9,368 nt of DNA. It comes from Deinococcus rhizophilus (GTDB taxonomy: Bacteria > Deinococcota > Deinococci > Deinococcales > Deinococcaceae). This document shows, piece after piece, positions 1-7,311 of the stretch. Both the position numbers and the translations under genes were made by a program. Within the stretch, counting starts at the first letter, position 1; every line of letters starts with the position of its first letter. The notes beneath the pieces are model-generated. The model was not told the DNA's origin and did no database searches. It was given only the letters and a program-made list of their open reading frames with translations. The stretch lies in contig NZ_JASNGB010000112.1 of assembly GCF_030271215.1 (NCBI RefSeq), positions 1 through 9,368 of the forward strand, in the 5' to 3' direction.

Positions 1-16
1 TTACCCCCGCTACCCC

Positions 17-928
17 TCAGCTCCCCGGAATCCAGGAAGAGCCTTTCCGAAACCAGTGCTGAACGGTCAACTCCGGGCGAAGGCCCTCAGGGCAGGTGAC
101 CCCCAGATCCTCACCGAAGGGCGACGTTCCCGGCCAGGGGAGGCTCCTGACCTGATCGATGTCGTGCAGCAGCTCCTCATGCCAGATCGTGTGCCCAAGG
201 CGATAGCGACGGGGGAGGATCTGACCGGCGCGCTCGTAGAGACGCTTGTGGAAGCCGATGATCACGACACGTTCCCGGTCCTGTGGCACCCCGTACTCCA
301 GACCGTTCGCGAGCCTGGTGGCGAACCTGTACCCAGCGGCCCCCAGTTGCTGCTCGATCTCGCGAAGGTGCTCTGCGTGGTTGCGCAGCAAACCTTTGAC
401 GTTCTCGAACACGAAGAAGTCTGGCAACTGAGCACGGATGAGGTCCACGTAGACCTTCGTCAGCCGCCCATGCTCACCGTCCTTGCCCCGGTGCTTCCCA
501 GCGTTGGAGAAGTCGGGGCACGGCGGCCCCCCTACAAACCCCACCGGCTTCCCGAGGTCACGTGCCTCCGCGATGCGTTGGCTGAGCCAGGCCTTGCCAG
601 GCTCCCGCCGGAGCGCCTCGATGCTGCCTCCCAGATAGCCCAAGGAGGGCGGCGCGATCCCCAGGCGGCTGCGGCTGTGCTTGTAGGCGGCCAGAAAAGG
701 TGGATGGTACTCATTGACCATCACGGGAACAAAGCCCTCTTCCTCGAAGCCCAGATCGAGAAAGCCCGCGCCACTGAAAAACGAGAAGATGCCCCCGCAG
801 CTCTCGGGGTCGACGTTTTGCAACGACGCGTCAAGGGAGATCCCCAAGTCCTCTAGCGACGCTGTGTTGTCCTTGGGCTTCTTCCGGGAGTCAGGCACGT
901 TGAGGTCAGTATATGGAAGCAGTGTCAA
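17..928 (-). CDS. DNA (cytosine-5) methyltransferase, C-terminally truncated
   Basis: This is a C5-cytosine DNA methyltransferase, which would transfer a methyl group from S-adenosylmethionine to cytosine in a specific DNA site. Visible motifs are motif I FSFFSGAGFLDLGF (residues 48-61), motif IV GGPPCPDFS with catalytic Cys137, motif VI ENV (175-177) and motif VIII QDRER (216-220). The line ELTVQHWF near residue 286 resembles a conserved stretch of one C5-MTase subfamily in which the target-recognition region and motifs IX and X normally follow. Here the frame stops 11 residues later, and neither other frame of the remaining bases resumes the family pattern. The 303-residue protein therefore lacks the C-terminal part that packs against the SAM fold and is probably inactive, unless a partner is encoded to the left. 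The longest frame starts with TTG at 928. A GTG at 898 (residue 11) preceded by a TATACT box is an alternative start. It follows the small acidic gene by 49 bp. Confidence 0.85.
   Translation of the reverse strand: MTLLPYTDLNVPDSRKKPKDNTASLEDLGISLDASLQNVDPESCGGIFSFFSGAGFLDLGFEEEGFVPVMVNEYHPPFLAAYKHSRSRLGIAPPSLGYLGGSIEALRREPGKAWLSQRIAEARDLGKPVGFVGGPPCPDFSNAGKHRGKDGEHGRLTKVYVDLIRAQLPDFFVFENVKGLLRNHAEHLREIEQQLGAAGYRFATRLANGLEYGVPQDRERVVIIGFHKRLYERAGQILPRRYRLGHTIWHEELLHDIDQVRSLPWPGTSPFGEDLGVTCPEGLRPELTVQHWFRKGSSWIPGS
908..913 (-). promoter_or_regulatory. Possible -10 box upstream of the alternative MTase GTG start
   Basis: On the minus strand TATACT lies 9 nt before the GTG at 898 that could start the methyltransferase. 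This spacing fits a nearly leaderless transcript. No -35 box is seen at 16-18 nt; TTGACA occurs only 9 nt upstream, and its TTG is the longer frame's start codon. The box would let the methyltransferase be expressed independently of the tns operon. The support is weak. Confidence 0.25.
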
Positions 929-977
929 GCGGCCGGACGCAAACCTCTTCGTAGAGGAGGTTGCTCGCCTGAGCTGG

Positions 978-1307
978 CTACTGCAGGCTGCCCATCAGGC
1001 GTCCGTCCATCACCTGCACCACGTACAACTCCTCACCATCCGGATCGAGGAGGCCCACCCAGAAGGTGTCAGCCTGGGTTGGCACCTCCGCTTCCCCGTC
1101 CGTGATGCCCACCCGGTAGCCATCCACGCCGGGAACGTCGGCGACCAGCATCATGCAACCGCCCCCGGTATCCCAGGGCTCGAAGACCAGCTCAGGGACA
1201 AGCGCAGTCCAGCCCTCCCTGCCCAGGTGACGCGCTGCTTCGTCGAGGGTCCCGGGGTCGAGGGTGTAGGCACTGGCGAGGATCTGCCCGGTGGGCGCGG
1301 TGTCCAT
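978..1307 (-). CDS. Small highly acidic protein of unknown function
   Basis: This is a 109-residue protein that I do not recognise. Counting residues from the ATG at 1307 gives 19 Asp/Glu, only 4 Arg and no Lys, so it is strongly negative. It has no signal peptide, membrane segment or cysteine pattern (one Cys). The middle and end alternate hydrophobic stretches with DG/DPDG turns (for example FWVGLLDPDGEELYVVQVMDG), suggesting a small beta-rich fold. It starts 32 bp after the tniQ stop and is followed 49 bp later by the methyltransferase, so it may be read from the same transcript. No clear Shine-Dalgarno sequence precedes the ATG. The longer in-frame extension back to 1457 overlaps tniQ and is low-complexity Gly/Ala/Arg, so I reject it. 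An acidic DNA-mimic role is conceivable but unsupported beyond charge. Confidence 0.6.
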   Translation of the reverse strand: MDTAPTGQILASAYTLDPGTLDEAARHLGREGWTALVPELVFEPWDTGGGCMMLVADVPGVDGYRVGITDGEAEVPTQADTFWVGLLDPDGEELYVVQVMDGRLMGSLQ

Positions 1308-1339
1308 GAGAGGGAGTCTAGCCGGGGAGGGGAGGCGTC

Positions 1340-3169
1340 CTACCCCAACGTCGTCCCCACCTCCCGAGCGACCTCCCCCAACACCTCCCCCAGCCGCGGC
1401 AACTGCTCCCGCTCGAACCGCCGGTAGACCTCCCGCAGAACGTCCTGCTTTCCGCAATCGGCGGAAAGCGCGGGCGAGAAGGCCGGATCACTGCTCAGCA
1501 CCGTCGCCCACACCCATGCGGCGGTGTTGCGCCGCAAGCCCTCAGACCGGTTCGGCCTCATCCCTGCCGCCTCCCGGCACCGTTCCCATGTCTCCAAGTC
1601 CAGCACCACGAAGCCTGCCAGCGCCTCCTGTGCGGCCCGGTAGTCCCGGTGTCGGTGTGGCCCCGGACCCTCCAGCCGCGTCGCCAGGCCGTGCAGGGCC
1701 TCCTGGAACGCCTCCTTGCCCCCGGTCCTCCCCAGGTGCATCACCAGCGGGTTCAGGCTGGCCCCCTGGCTGTGCCCCTCAAGCCCCAGCAGCCGGATGC
1801 TGGCCGGCACCGTGTGTCGCCCGCTGAGCCGCACCAGCGCCACGCTGACCGCCACCCTCGCCGCCGTGTCCCCGATGCGCGAGCCCTCCAGCAGGGGGCG
1901 GAAGTCGCGCTCGAAGTCCTCCTCCCAGATCAGGTGCGGGACGTGGCGGGTCTCGAACACCCGGTAGCTCCCCGTCCCCGCCGGGGCCAGGTGGCCCATC
2001 GTCCGGTGGAAGAGCGCCCGGGGAGCCAGCACCTGGTCCAGCGCCACCTCCAGCGGCCCCCGCAGGTGGAAGTCCCGCGCTGCCGCCCGCACCGCGCTCC
2101 CCCGGATGCCCCTGGACCTCTCCACCAGGGGACGCAGGCCGTCCGTCACCCCCTCCTGGTCCGGCGACGCCAGCAGCTCCACCGCCCACGGCAGGATGGC
2201 CGCCACCAGCCGGGTGTCCCCCGGGGCCCCCTTGTAGGGATGCAGGGCCGTGCCGCGCACCCCCGCCTCGGAGACGCGCCGCTCGTCCCGCACCTCGCAG
2301 GCCTGTGCCAGCGCACGGGCGATGGGGTCTGGCAGCTTCCCCAGGTCCCCCGGCTGCGCCGCGTGCAGGGCCAGGGCCATCAAGGAGCGCAGGTGCCCCA
2401 GGTAGGTCAGCGAGGACACCTCCTCCCCGGCCACGCGGGCCACGCCCACCTCCAGCACCCCGTTCACCGCCCGCTGCGCTTCGAGCAACCGGGGTGCCCC
2501 GGAGAGGTCCGACGTCGGCACCTGCCGCAGGTCCTCTCCACAGGGGCGGGCCGCGCGTCCCAGACCGCTGTTGCCGGGGGAGAGGGAGTTGGCGCAGAAG
2601 CCGGGCCTCGGGACGTGGGTGGCGAAGCGGGGCGCGTTGCTCCGCTCGGCCCGGTAGCCGCCCGTGCGCCGCTCGCAGCGGGGGCAGACGTCCATCAGCA
2701 GCGTCCCGTGCGTCAGGCAGACGAAGGAGGTCCACAACTTCCAGCGCAGCCGCCAGCCCCCCGTCTGGGCCAGGCAGGCCGGGCAGCATGCCGACCCCGC
2801 GAAACCCGCCCACTCCCGGTGCCCCACCACGCGCACGCTGTTGGGGTGGGTCACGTCCAGCCCCGTCAGGTCGAAGGCCACGCCGTCCAGCGACCGCAGC
2901 AGCATCGCCGCGAGCTCTCCCGATTCCAGGCGACACGCGTAGGCGAAACGCTCCCGCTGCTCGGAGGTGAGGTCCAGCCCGTACCCCGCTGGGAGCACGT
3001 CGTGGCGATCCTGGGGGATCACCCCCGCCTCCGCCAGCAGGGTGGTAATCGGCGCGGGCACCAGCTGGTGCGCGGCCAGGCGGTCCACGAAGCTGGCGAA
3101 GGACTCCGGGCCCTCCGGTCCCCCCAGCAGCCCAGGCACCGAGGAGAAGGGGCGCACCCCGGCTACCAC
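1340..3169 (-). CDS. tniQ: TniQ/TnsD-like target-selection protein
   Basis: A TniQ-family protein of 609 residues; in Tn7-like elements it binds the target site and recruits TnsC. The N-terminal line ESFASFVDRLAAHQ (residues 22-35) matches the usual TniQ start (ESxxSWLxRLA-like). A zinc finger follows: CPAC (129-132), CLTH (151-154) and CPRC (162-165), with further cysteines at 192 and 210. The remaining 400 or so residues are helical-looking and poorly conserved. The length exceeds that of Tn7 TnsD (about 508) and greatly exceeds that of the short TniQ proteins of CRISPR-associated transposons, which favours a TnsD-like, sequence-specific DNA-binding role. It begins with GTG at 3169, overlapping the tnsC stop by 7 nt, with GGAGG upstream. 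It could equally be named TnsD; the target it reads cannot be deduced from its sequence alone. Confidence 0.85.
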   Translation of the reverse strand: MVAGVRPFSSVPGLLGGPEGPESFASFVDRLAAHQLVPAPITTLLAEAGVIPQDRHDVLPAGYGLDLTSEQRERFAYACRLESGELAAMLLRSLDGVAFDLTGLDVTHPNSVRVVGHREWAGFAGSACCPACLAQTGGWRLRWKLWTSFVCLTHGTLLMDVCPRCERRTGGYRAERSNAPRFATHVPRPGFCANSLSPGNSGLGRAARPCGEDLRQVPTSDLSGAPRLLEAQRAVNGVLEVGVARVAGEEVSSLTYLGHLRSLMALALHAAQPGDLGKLPDPIARALAQACEVRDERRVSEAGVRGTALHPYKGAPGDTRLVAAILPWAVELLASPDQEGVTDGLRPLVERSRGIRGSAVRAAARDFHLRGPLEVALDQVLAPRALFHRTMGHLAPAGTGSYRVFETRHVPHLIWEEDFERDFRPLLEGSRIGDTAARVAVSVALVRLSGRHTVPASIRLLGLEGHSQGASLNPLVMHLGRTGGKEAFQEALHGLATRLEGPGPHRHRDYRAAQEALAGFVVLDLETWERCREAAGMRPNRSEGLRRNTAAWVWATVLSSDPAFSPALSADCGKQDVLREVYRRFEREQLPRLGEVLGEVAREVGTTLG

Positions 3170-4230
3170 GCGTCCCCGTCCTCCAGGTTCCCCTCCATGG
3201 TGGAGCGGTAGTCCATGCGGGCGGCCCGCAGCGCCCGGTGATCGAGGCGTTCCTCGCCGCCCACCGCCCGGAGCGCCGTGGTCCGCAGCAGGTTCATCAG
3301 GGGTCCCACGCTGCCCCCGGTGCGGCTGTAGAGCAGGTCGGCGCAGCGCTCCAGGGTGCCCGCCTCGTGGTCCAGCAGCGGCAGGTGCCCCTCCACCGCC
3401 CGCAGGAGCCGCCGCCAGGCCTCGCTCCCCTTCTCCATGGGCCGGACCGGGAGGTGGATGAAGCGCGAGGCGGTCTGGCTGGACGCGAGCGTGGGGGTGC
3501 CGTGCTCCTGCAAGACGCCCATCTGCTCGACGTCCACCCCCACGTAGACGAAGGTGGCCCCGGTGATGGTCATCAGCGACTTCATGAAGTTCGAGGTCTC
3601 CTGCCCACCCCTGGAACGCGCTTGCAGGAAGTGGATGTCATCCACCACGAACAGCAGGATGCGGTGCCGCTCCACCGCCCGGTAGATCGCCCGCACGAGC
3701 ACGGGCTCGGTGGTGTCCCGGCGGTGCGGGACGTGGAGGTAGTCGCAGATCGCCTGCGCCAGCCCCTTGGGCGTGGTGTCCCGCTGCAAGGTCACGTGCA
3801 CCACCGGGACGAACTCATCGTGCGCCCGCGGGTCCGGGACGGTCCCCGGGCCGCGGACCCGGCGCTCGAACTGCCGCCCCACCGCCTTGGCGATGGTGGT
3901 CTTGCCGAGGTTGGCGTGGCCGTCGACCACCAGGCCCACCTTCACCTGGTGGCGCGGGGCGCGGATGTTGGCCTCCAGCTGCTCCTTGATGGCGAGCTTG
4001 ACCACCTGCATGTCCGGCGTGTTCAGGGGCCCGAACCTCATGATGTACAGCCGCCGCGCCTCGTCGTACTCCGCCCGGACGTGGGTGGAGAGGGCCTCGT
4101 ACGCGGCCCGCGTCATCCGGGGAGGCGGCTCCAGCGTGGGGGCGTCCACGTAGGCCCGCCACCCCTCGTAGGTGTAGATGTTCTGGTCGTCCGCGCTGGC
4201 CGTCTGGAAGGGGAGGAGGATGCCCGCCAT
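3163..4230 (-). CDS. tnsC: TnsC/TniB-like AAA+ transposition regulator
   Basis: An AAA+ ATPase of 355 residues that would form ATP-dependent filaments on target DNA, linking the TniQ-marked site to the TnsAB transposase. Walker A is GHANLGKT (104-111) and Walker B is ILLFVVDD (191-198), followed by HFL and a helix typical of TnsC/TniB proteins. Sensor-like Thr/Asn residues occur around 213-224 (SNFMKSLMTITGATFVYVG). The first 90 or so residues form a helical extension with an aromatic-rich start (NIYTYEGWRAYV), the position where TnsC proteins contact TnsB or TniQ. The ATG shares one base with the tnsB stop (TGATG), so translation is probably coupled, and tniQ starts inside its last codons. 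The length is typical of shorter TnsC relatives; Tn7 TnsC is about 555 residues. Confidence 0.93.
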   Translation of the reverse strand: MAGILLPFQTASADDQNIYTYEGWRAYVDAPTLEPPPRMTRAAYEALSTHVRAEYDEARRLYIMRFGPLNTPDMQVVKLAIKEQLEANIRAPRHQVKVGLVVDGHANLGKTTIAKAVGRQFERRVRGPGTVPDPRAHDEFVPVVHVTLQRDTTPKGLAQAICDYLHVPHRRDTTEPVLVRAIYRAVERHRILLFVVDDIHFLQARSRGGQETSNFMKSLMTITGATFVYVGVDVEQMGVLQEHGTPTLASSQTASRFIHLPVRPMEKGSEAWRRLLRAVEGHLPLLDHEAGTLERCADLLYSRTGGSVGPLMNLLRTTALRAVGGEERLDHRALRAARMDYRSTMEGNLEDGDAW

Positions 4231-6332
4231 CAGAACTCATCCCCCACGATGCCGAAGAGGCCGTCATCGAGATCCTCCGGCTCCGCCGGGCGCGGTGGGC
4301 GGAGGGGCTTCTCCCTGGCCTTCTTGGCCTCGCCCCGGGGCTTGCCCGTCATGGCCTCCTGCTGGGCCCGCGCCCCCTCGCGCCGGGCGACCTCCTGCTT
4401 GGCGGGGGTGGAGAGCGCCTGCTGACGTGTCCGCTCGGCCAGCCTCAGGGACTGTTCGGCCCGCGCCCGGTAAGCGTCGTCCATCTCGCGCTTGCGGGCC
4501 TCCAGGTCCGCCTCCGCCTGCTGCGTCCGCCGGTCCTCCAGCACCACCTTCACCTGATCGGCCAGCTCCTGCTGGAAGGGCCGGGAGCGCCAGGCGGCGT
4601 CGCGCTCGGGGATCTCGTGCCACGCCAGGGTCAGCGGGTCCTGGAAGTGGATCACCGTGGGGTCGCGCGCGTCCACCTTGATCGGCCAGCGCTTCCCGAG
4701 GTCCAGGTAGGGCGACTCCGCGTTGCGGTAGGGGTTGAGCGCCTCCGAGTCGTACCGCGAGCCGTCGAGCTGCACGCCGGTGTCGCTGATCACCCGCAGC
4801 TCGGTCCTGAGCGCCAGGTAGTAGGCGTCCCGGCCCAGGGGAACGGTGAGGTGCCCGGCGTGCGAGACGCCGAAGGCGAACATCTCCGCGGGGGTGAGCT
4901 TGACCTTCGGCGTCCGGGGGTGGCACAGCCCATCGTGGGGCCGGTGGTTGTAGTACCTCGCCACCCACCCGGTGAGCTCGAACTGGAGCTCCCAGGGGAA
5001 GTGCAGGGCCCGGGGGTGGCGACCACGCGCCAGGACGTGGGGCCCCACGTAGCCCTTCAGTCGCTCGGCGAGCGACTGGCGGATGTGCAGGAAGAGCCGC
5101 TCGATGTGCGCCTTGTCGCTGCCCGTGCCGGGGCGGGCCAGCATGATGTCGGTCCCCAGGCGCGCGCAGAGGTCGCGGAACTGGCCGCTCAGGAAGACCA
5201 TGCCGTTGTCCACCACCACGGCCTCGGGGAGGACCGGCGGGATGTTCAGCAGGGGCTCGCCCTCCGGCATGTCGTGGGCGGCCAGCATGAGCCCCTCGGG
5301 GATGCCGAGGTAGGGGAGCCGCGCGTCCTCCGGGAGGGGCGGCCACGAGTGGTGAGGCCGCACCGGGTGGGCGATATCGAGGAGCAACGTGGTCACGTCC
5401 ACGCCTCGGGGCTCCCACTCGATCAGCCGCGCCGCGACGATGGCGCGCGAGTACAGATCCATGGCGATGACCATGCGCAGCCTCAGCTCCCGCCCGTCGA
5501 CCTCGCTGCGGGCGAGCAGGTCGAAGGGGGTGATGTCGATCAGCACGTACTGGCCGGGCCGCACGCACACCACCTTGCCGAAGGGGCGGCGTGTCCCCGT
5601 GCTGGCGTCGCTGCGCCGCCGCTTGGCGTTGTGCGTCAACTCTGGAGCGAATCGCCGCACCAGCTTGTTGAAGGTGTTGTGGGTGGGCAGGGCGACCTCC
5701 GGGCAGCCCATCGCTTCGAGTTCGCGCTGAACGAGCCCGCGCAGGCTGGTGAAGGAGAGGTCGGCGTCCTCCCGCCGCTGCCGGGCGACCCGCAGGATGG
5801 CCTCGCTGAGCTTGAGCGCGTCGTCCCCGAGGCGGCTGGAGGTCCGGGTCTGATGCCCGCTGACCAGGGCGGCGGGGTGGTGGCCGGCGGCCCGGTAGTC
5901 GCTCATCCAGCGGTAGATCTGCCGCCCGCTGACGCCGAGCTCGGCCGCCTTGGCCTGCACCCGCTGCTCGCGGCTGGTCCCCTCCTGGTAGGCCGGGCGG
6001 GGCTCGCCCGGGAAGCGGTCGTCCGGCTGGCCCAGCCGGTGGCCCGTCAGCACCTCCCGCACATGCTCCTCGCGCAGCAGAGCCCCGGCCCTCACCTCCG
6101 GGTCCAGCCGATCCCAGAACGCCTGGGCCGGGGGCAGGGGAGCCGCCTCCTGCCCCTCGAAGCCGAAGCTGGGATCGCCCACCAGGTCGCCGGGGTCCAG
6201 CACCCGCTCCCCGCGCTGGCCGTCCCTCAGCCTGATCCGCCCATCCGCTTCGTAGCCGACGACCTGGTGGGTGGCTCCCTGGAAGCGCACCACCGCGCCA
6301 GCCTCGAGGCGCGGCCTGCCCTCGCCGCCCAT
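4230..6332 (-). CDS. tnsB: TnsB-like DDE transposase
   Basis: An rve-fold DDE transposase of 700 residues, which binds the end repeats and cuts and joins the 3' ends. The catalytic triad is visible as D266 (VLIDITPFD), D375 (VVVDNG) and E411 (DKAHIERLF). MDLYSR (291-296) and YNHRPHDGL (461-469) are also typical of this family. The N-terminus has a small beta-like domain (1-55) and a helix-turn-helix around 131-150 (LGVSGRQIYRWMSDYR). A Mu-type beta-barrel domain probably follows the catalytic core (about 475-570). Residues 575-680 are a highly charged Glu/Arg/Lys/Ala helix, ending in an acidic-hydrophobic tail DLDDGLFGIVGDEF; in Tn7 and CRISPR-associated relatives the extreme C-terminus of TnsB contacts TnsC. 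The ATG overlaps the tnsA stop as TGATG. Confidence 0.95.
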   Translation of the reverse strand: MGGEGRPRLEAGAVVRFQGATHQVVGYEADGRIRLRDGQRGERVLDPGDLVGDPSFGFEGQEAAPLPPAQAFWDRLDPEVRAGALLREEHVREVLTGHRLGQPDDRFPGEPRPAYQEGTSREQRVQAKAAELGVSGRQIYRWMSDYRAAGHHPAALVSGHQTRTSSRLGDDALKLSEAILRVARQRREDADLSFTSLRGLVQRELEAMGCPEVALPTHNTFNKLVRRFAPELTHNAKRRRSDASTGTRRPFGKVVCVRPGQYVLIDITPFDLLARSEVDGRELRLRMVIAMDLYSRAIVAARLIEWEPRGVDVTTLLLDIAHPVRPHHSWPPLPEDARLPYLGIPEGLMLAAHDMPEGEPLLNIPPVLPEAVVVDNGMVFLSGQFRDLCARLGTDIMLARPGTGSDKAHIERLFLHIRQSLAERLKGYVGPHVLARGRHPRALHFPWELQFELTGWVARYYNHRPHDGLCHPRTPKVKLTPAEMFAFGVSHAGHLTVPLGRDAYYLALRTELRVISDTGVQLDGSRYDSEALNPYRNAESPYLDLGKRWPIKVDARDPTVIHFQDPLTLAWHEIPERDAAWRSRPFQQELADQVKVVLEDRRTQQAEADLEARKREMDDAYRARAEQSLRLAERTRQQALSTPAKQEVARREGARAQQEAMTGKPRGEAKKAREKPLRPPRPAEPEDLDDGLFGIVGDEF

Positions 6333-7069
6333 CAGGCGGCCTCCCCGGGCAGGGGAGCGGGGGAGAGCGTCGTCTCGAGGGAGAGGGGACGCGAGAGGTC
6401 CGCGGCGACGCGGTGGTTCCAGATCAGGTGGTAGATCACCGGCAGCACCAGCGGAGCGGGGCCGACGCGTGCGGCGAGCTCCATCAGGCCGTGGGGGCGT
6501 TCACGCAGCGCGGCGAGGATGGGACCCAGGTGTTCCCTCAGCCCAGCCGGGACGCGGCGGTAGCCCGCGAGGTACTGGACGTTGCGGACCACCGTGGGCT
6601 CCGGCGGGGCCCAGAGGTTGAAGCCCACGCCGATGGGACCGAGCGCCTCCCGGGCCGCCTTAAAGGCCCGCTGGAGCCTCGGCGAGCCGTGGAACTGGGC
6701 GGGCTTCACGTCCTCCACCACGCGGGCCTGACCGGCGCGCACGATCAGCAGGTCCGGGGTGTAGCGGTAGACCTTCTCGCCTTCGGACCACTGCAGCGTG
6801 AAGGGCTGCGCCATGAAGGTGGTGACCCGTGGGTCGAAGTCGAGGAACTGCATCCGCAGCCGCTCCAGCCCCGACTCGTGGCGCAGGTGGCCGCCGACCT
6901 TGCTCGACGCGTACCAGCCGCCCCGGTGGCTCTGCCCGTGGTAGTTGGGCACGTCGCGGGCGGGGTCGAGGTCGTAGAGGCTCAGGCTGCGCAACAGGGG
7001 CATCTCCGCGCTGAGGAGCTCCCTGGAACCGCGTGGGCGGTAGAGGAGCTTGAAGCCTGTCGAAGTCAT
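6332..7069 (-). CDS. tnsA: TnsA-like transposon endonuclease
   Basis: The TnsA nuclease subunit, which cuts the 5' ends so that, with TnsB, the element leaves by cut-and-paste. From the ATG at 7069 it has 245 residues. The PD-(D/E)XK core reads E69 (HESGLERLR), D106 (YTPDLL) and EDVK (119-122) with K122, matching Glu63, Asp114 and Lys132 of Tn7 TnsA. FMAQPFTLQW lies between the first two, as in other TnsA proteins. The C-terminal half (about 160-225) is the TnsA C-terminal domain region, ending in VIYHLIWNHRV, typical of these proteins. I chose ATG 7069 because AGGAAGGGG lies 7 nt upstream. In-frame starts at 7141 (ATG) and 7165 (GTG) lack such a site and add a Pro/Gly-rich, unconserved leader. 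Intact catalytic residues suggest cut-and-paste rather than replicative movement. Confidence 0.93.
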   Translation of the reverse strand: MTSTGFKLLYRPRGSRELLSAEMPLLRSLSLYDLDPARDVPNYHGQSHRGGWYASSKVGGHLRHESGLERLRMQFLDFDPRVTTFMAQPFTLQWSEGEKVYRYTPDLLIVRAGQARVVEDVKPAQFHGSPRLQRAFKAAREALGPIGVGFNLWAPPEPTVVRNVQYLAGYRRVPAGLREHLGPILAALRERPHGLMELAARVGPAPLVLPVIYHLIWNHRVAADLSRPLSLETTLSPAPLPGEAA

Positions 7070-7076
7070 GGCCGGG

Positions 7077-7085
7077 CCCCTTCCT
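7077..7085 (-). promoter_or_regulatory. Ribosome binding site deciding the tnsA start
   Basis: AGGAAGGGG on the minus strand ends 7 nt before the ATG at 7069. It is the only good purine-rich site near the candidate starts, so it sets tnsA at 245 rather than 277 residues. Confidence 0.6.
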
Positions 7086-7094
7086 GGCGGCGTG

Positions 7095-7114
7095 CTGACA
7101 TGCTGATCCCCCTT
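7095..7114 (+). repeat. Degenerate end-type repeat just upstream of tnsA
   Basis: CTGACATGCTGATCCCCCTT matches 14 of 20 positions of the array member at 7484-7503, including the full CTGACATG and TGA. It stands alone, about 200 bp from the main array and 25 bp before the tnsA ATG, inside the predicted mRNA leader. It could be an outlying TnsB site or chance. Confidence 0.3.
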
Positions 7115-7222
7115 CGACGCGGCCGGGCCCTGCGCTGGCATAGGGATGACGGCGCCCCGGACCACAGGCGGACGGGGACGGAGAAGAGGCGCAGTTCAGA
7201 GCACCCGTGGGCGTCTGCGATC

Positions 7223-7252
7223 AGTATGTTACGGACGTAACAGTCGCGTCAA
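7223..7252 (-). promoter_or_regulatory. Predicted promoter of the tnsABC-tniQ operon
   Basis: On the minus strand TTGACG (7252-7247) and CATACT (7228-7223) are separated by 18 bp, a reasonable sigma-70-type promoter upstream of tnsA. Transcription would begin near 7216, leaving a leader of about 145 nt before the ATG at 7069. The -35 matches 5 of 6 consensus bases and the -10 matches 4 of 6. It is the only such pair I noticed between the end array and tnsA. Confidence 0.5.
7227..7242. promoter_or_regulatory. Perfect inverted repeat (operator candidate) in the tnsA promoter spacer
   Basis: TGTTACG-GA-CGTAACA is a perfect 7+7 inverted repeat with a 2-bp centre. It fills most of the spacer between the predicted -35 and -10 and overlaps two bases of the -10. 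Position and form fit the operator of a dimeric regulator such as a TetR-family repressor. No regulator gene is in the window, so the binding protein would be host-encoded or lie elsewhere in the element. Confidence 0.5.
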
Positions 7253-7253
7253 G

Positions 7254-7265
7254 TTCTTGCAAGAA
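7254..7265. repeat. 12-bp perfect palindrome upstream of the -35
   Basis: TTCTTGCAAGAA is fully palindromic and lies one base upstream of the predicted -35 of the tns promoter. It could be a second regulatory site. The function is unknown, and such a palindrome can occur by chance. Confidence 0.35.
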
Positions 7266-7311
7266 GCGATGTCATGACACGCGAGCCGGCGATGTTGAGG
7301 CGCCGAGAGCC

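Noticed and set aside
770..782. GCCACTGAAAAAC shared with the region near 7340 as a dispersed repeat
   Set aside because: The match is only 13 bp with no flanking similarity; one copy lies within the methyltransferase coding frame.
56..856. Plus-strand open frame opposite the methyltransferase
   Set aside because: It is antisense to clear C5-MTase motifs and has no domain signature of its own.
942..962. AACCTC...GAGGTT inverted repeat between the acidic gene and the methyltransferase as a terminator
   Set aside because: The stem is short with alternative pairings, and no T-tract follows on the minus strand.
1649..3211. Long plus-strand open frame (520 codons) opposite tniQ
   Set aside because: It is low-complexity His/Arg/Pro/Gln-rich translation antisense to tniQ, an artefact of high GC.
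4617..6434. Long plus-strand open frame (605 codons) opposite tnsB
   Set aside because: It is antisense to a clear TnsB reading frame, has GC-driven biased composition and contains no recognisable domain.
7070..7165. N-terminal extension of TnsA to the GTG at 7165
   Set aside because: The extra residues are Pro/Gly-rich and unconserved-looking and lack a ribosome binding site, whereas AGGAAGGGG precedes the ATG at 7069.
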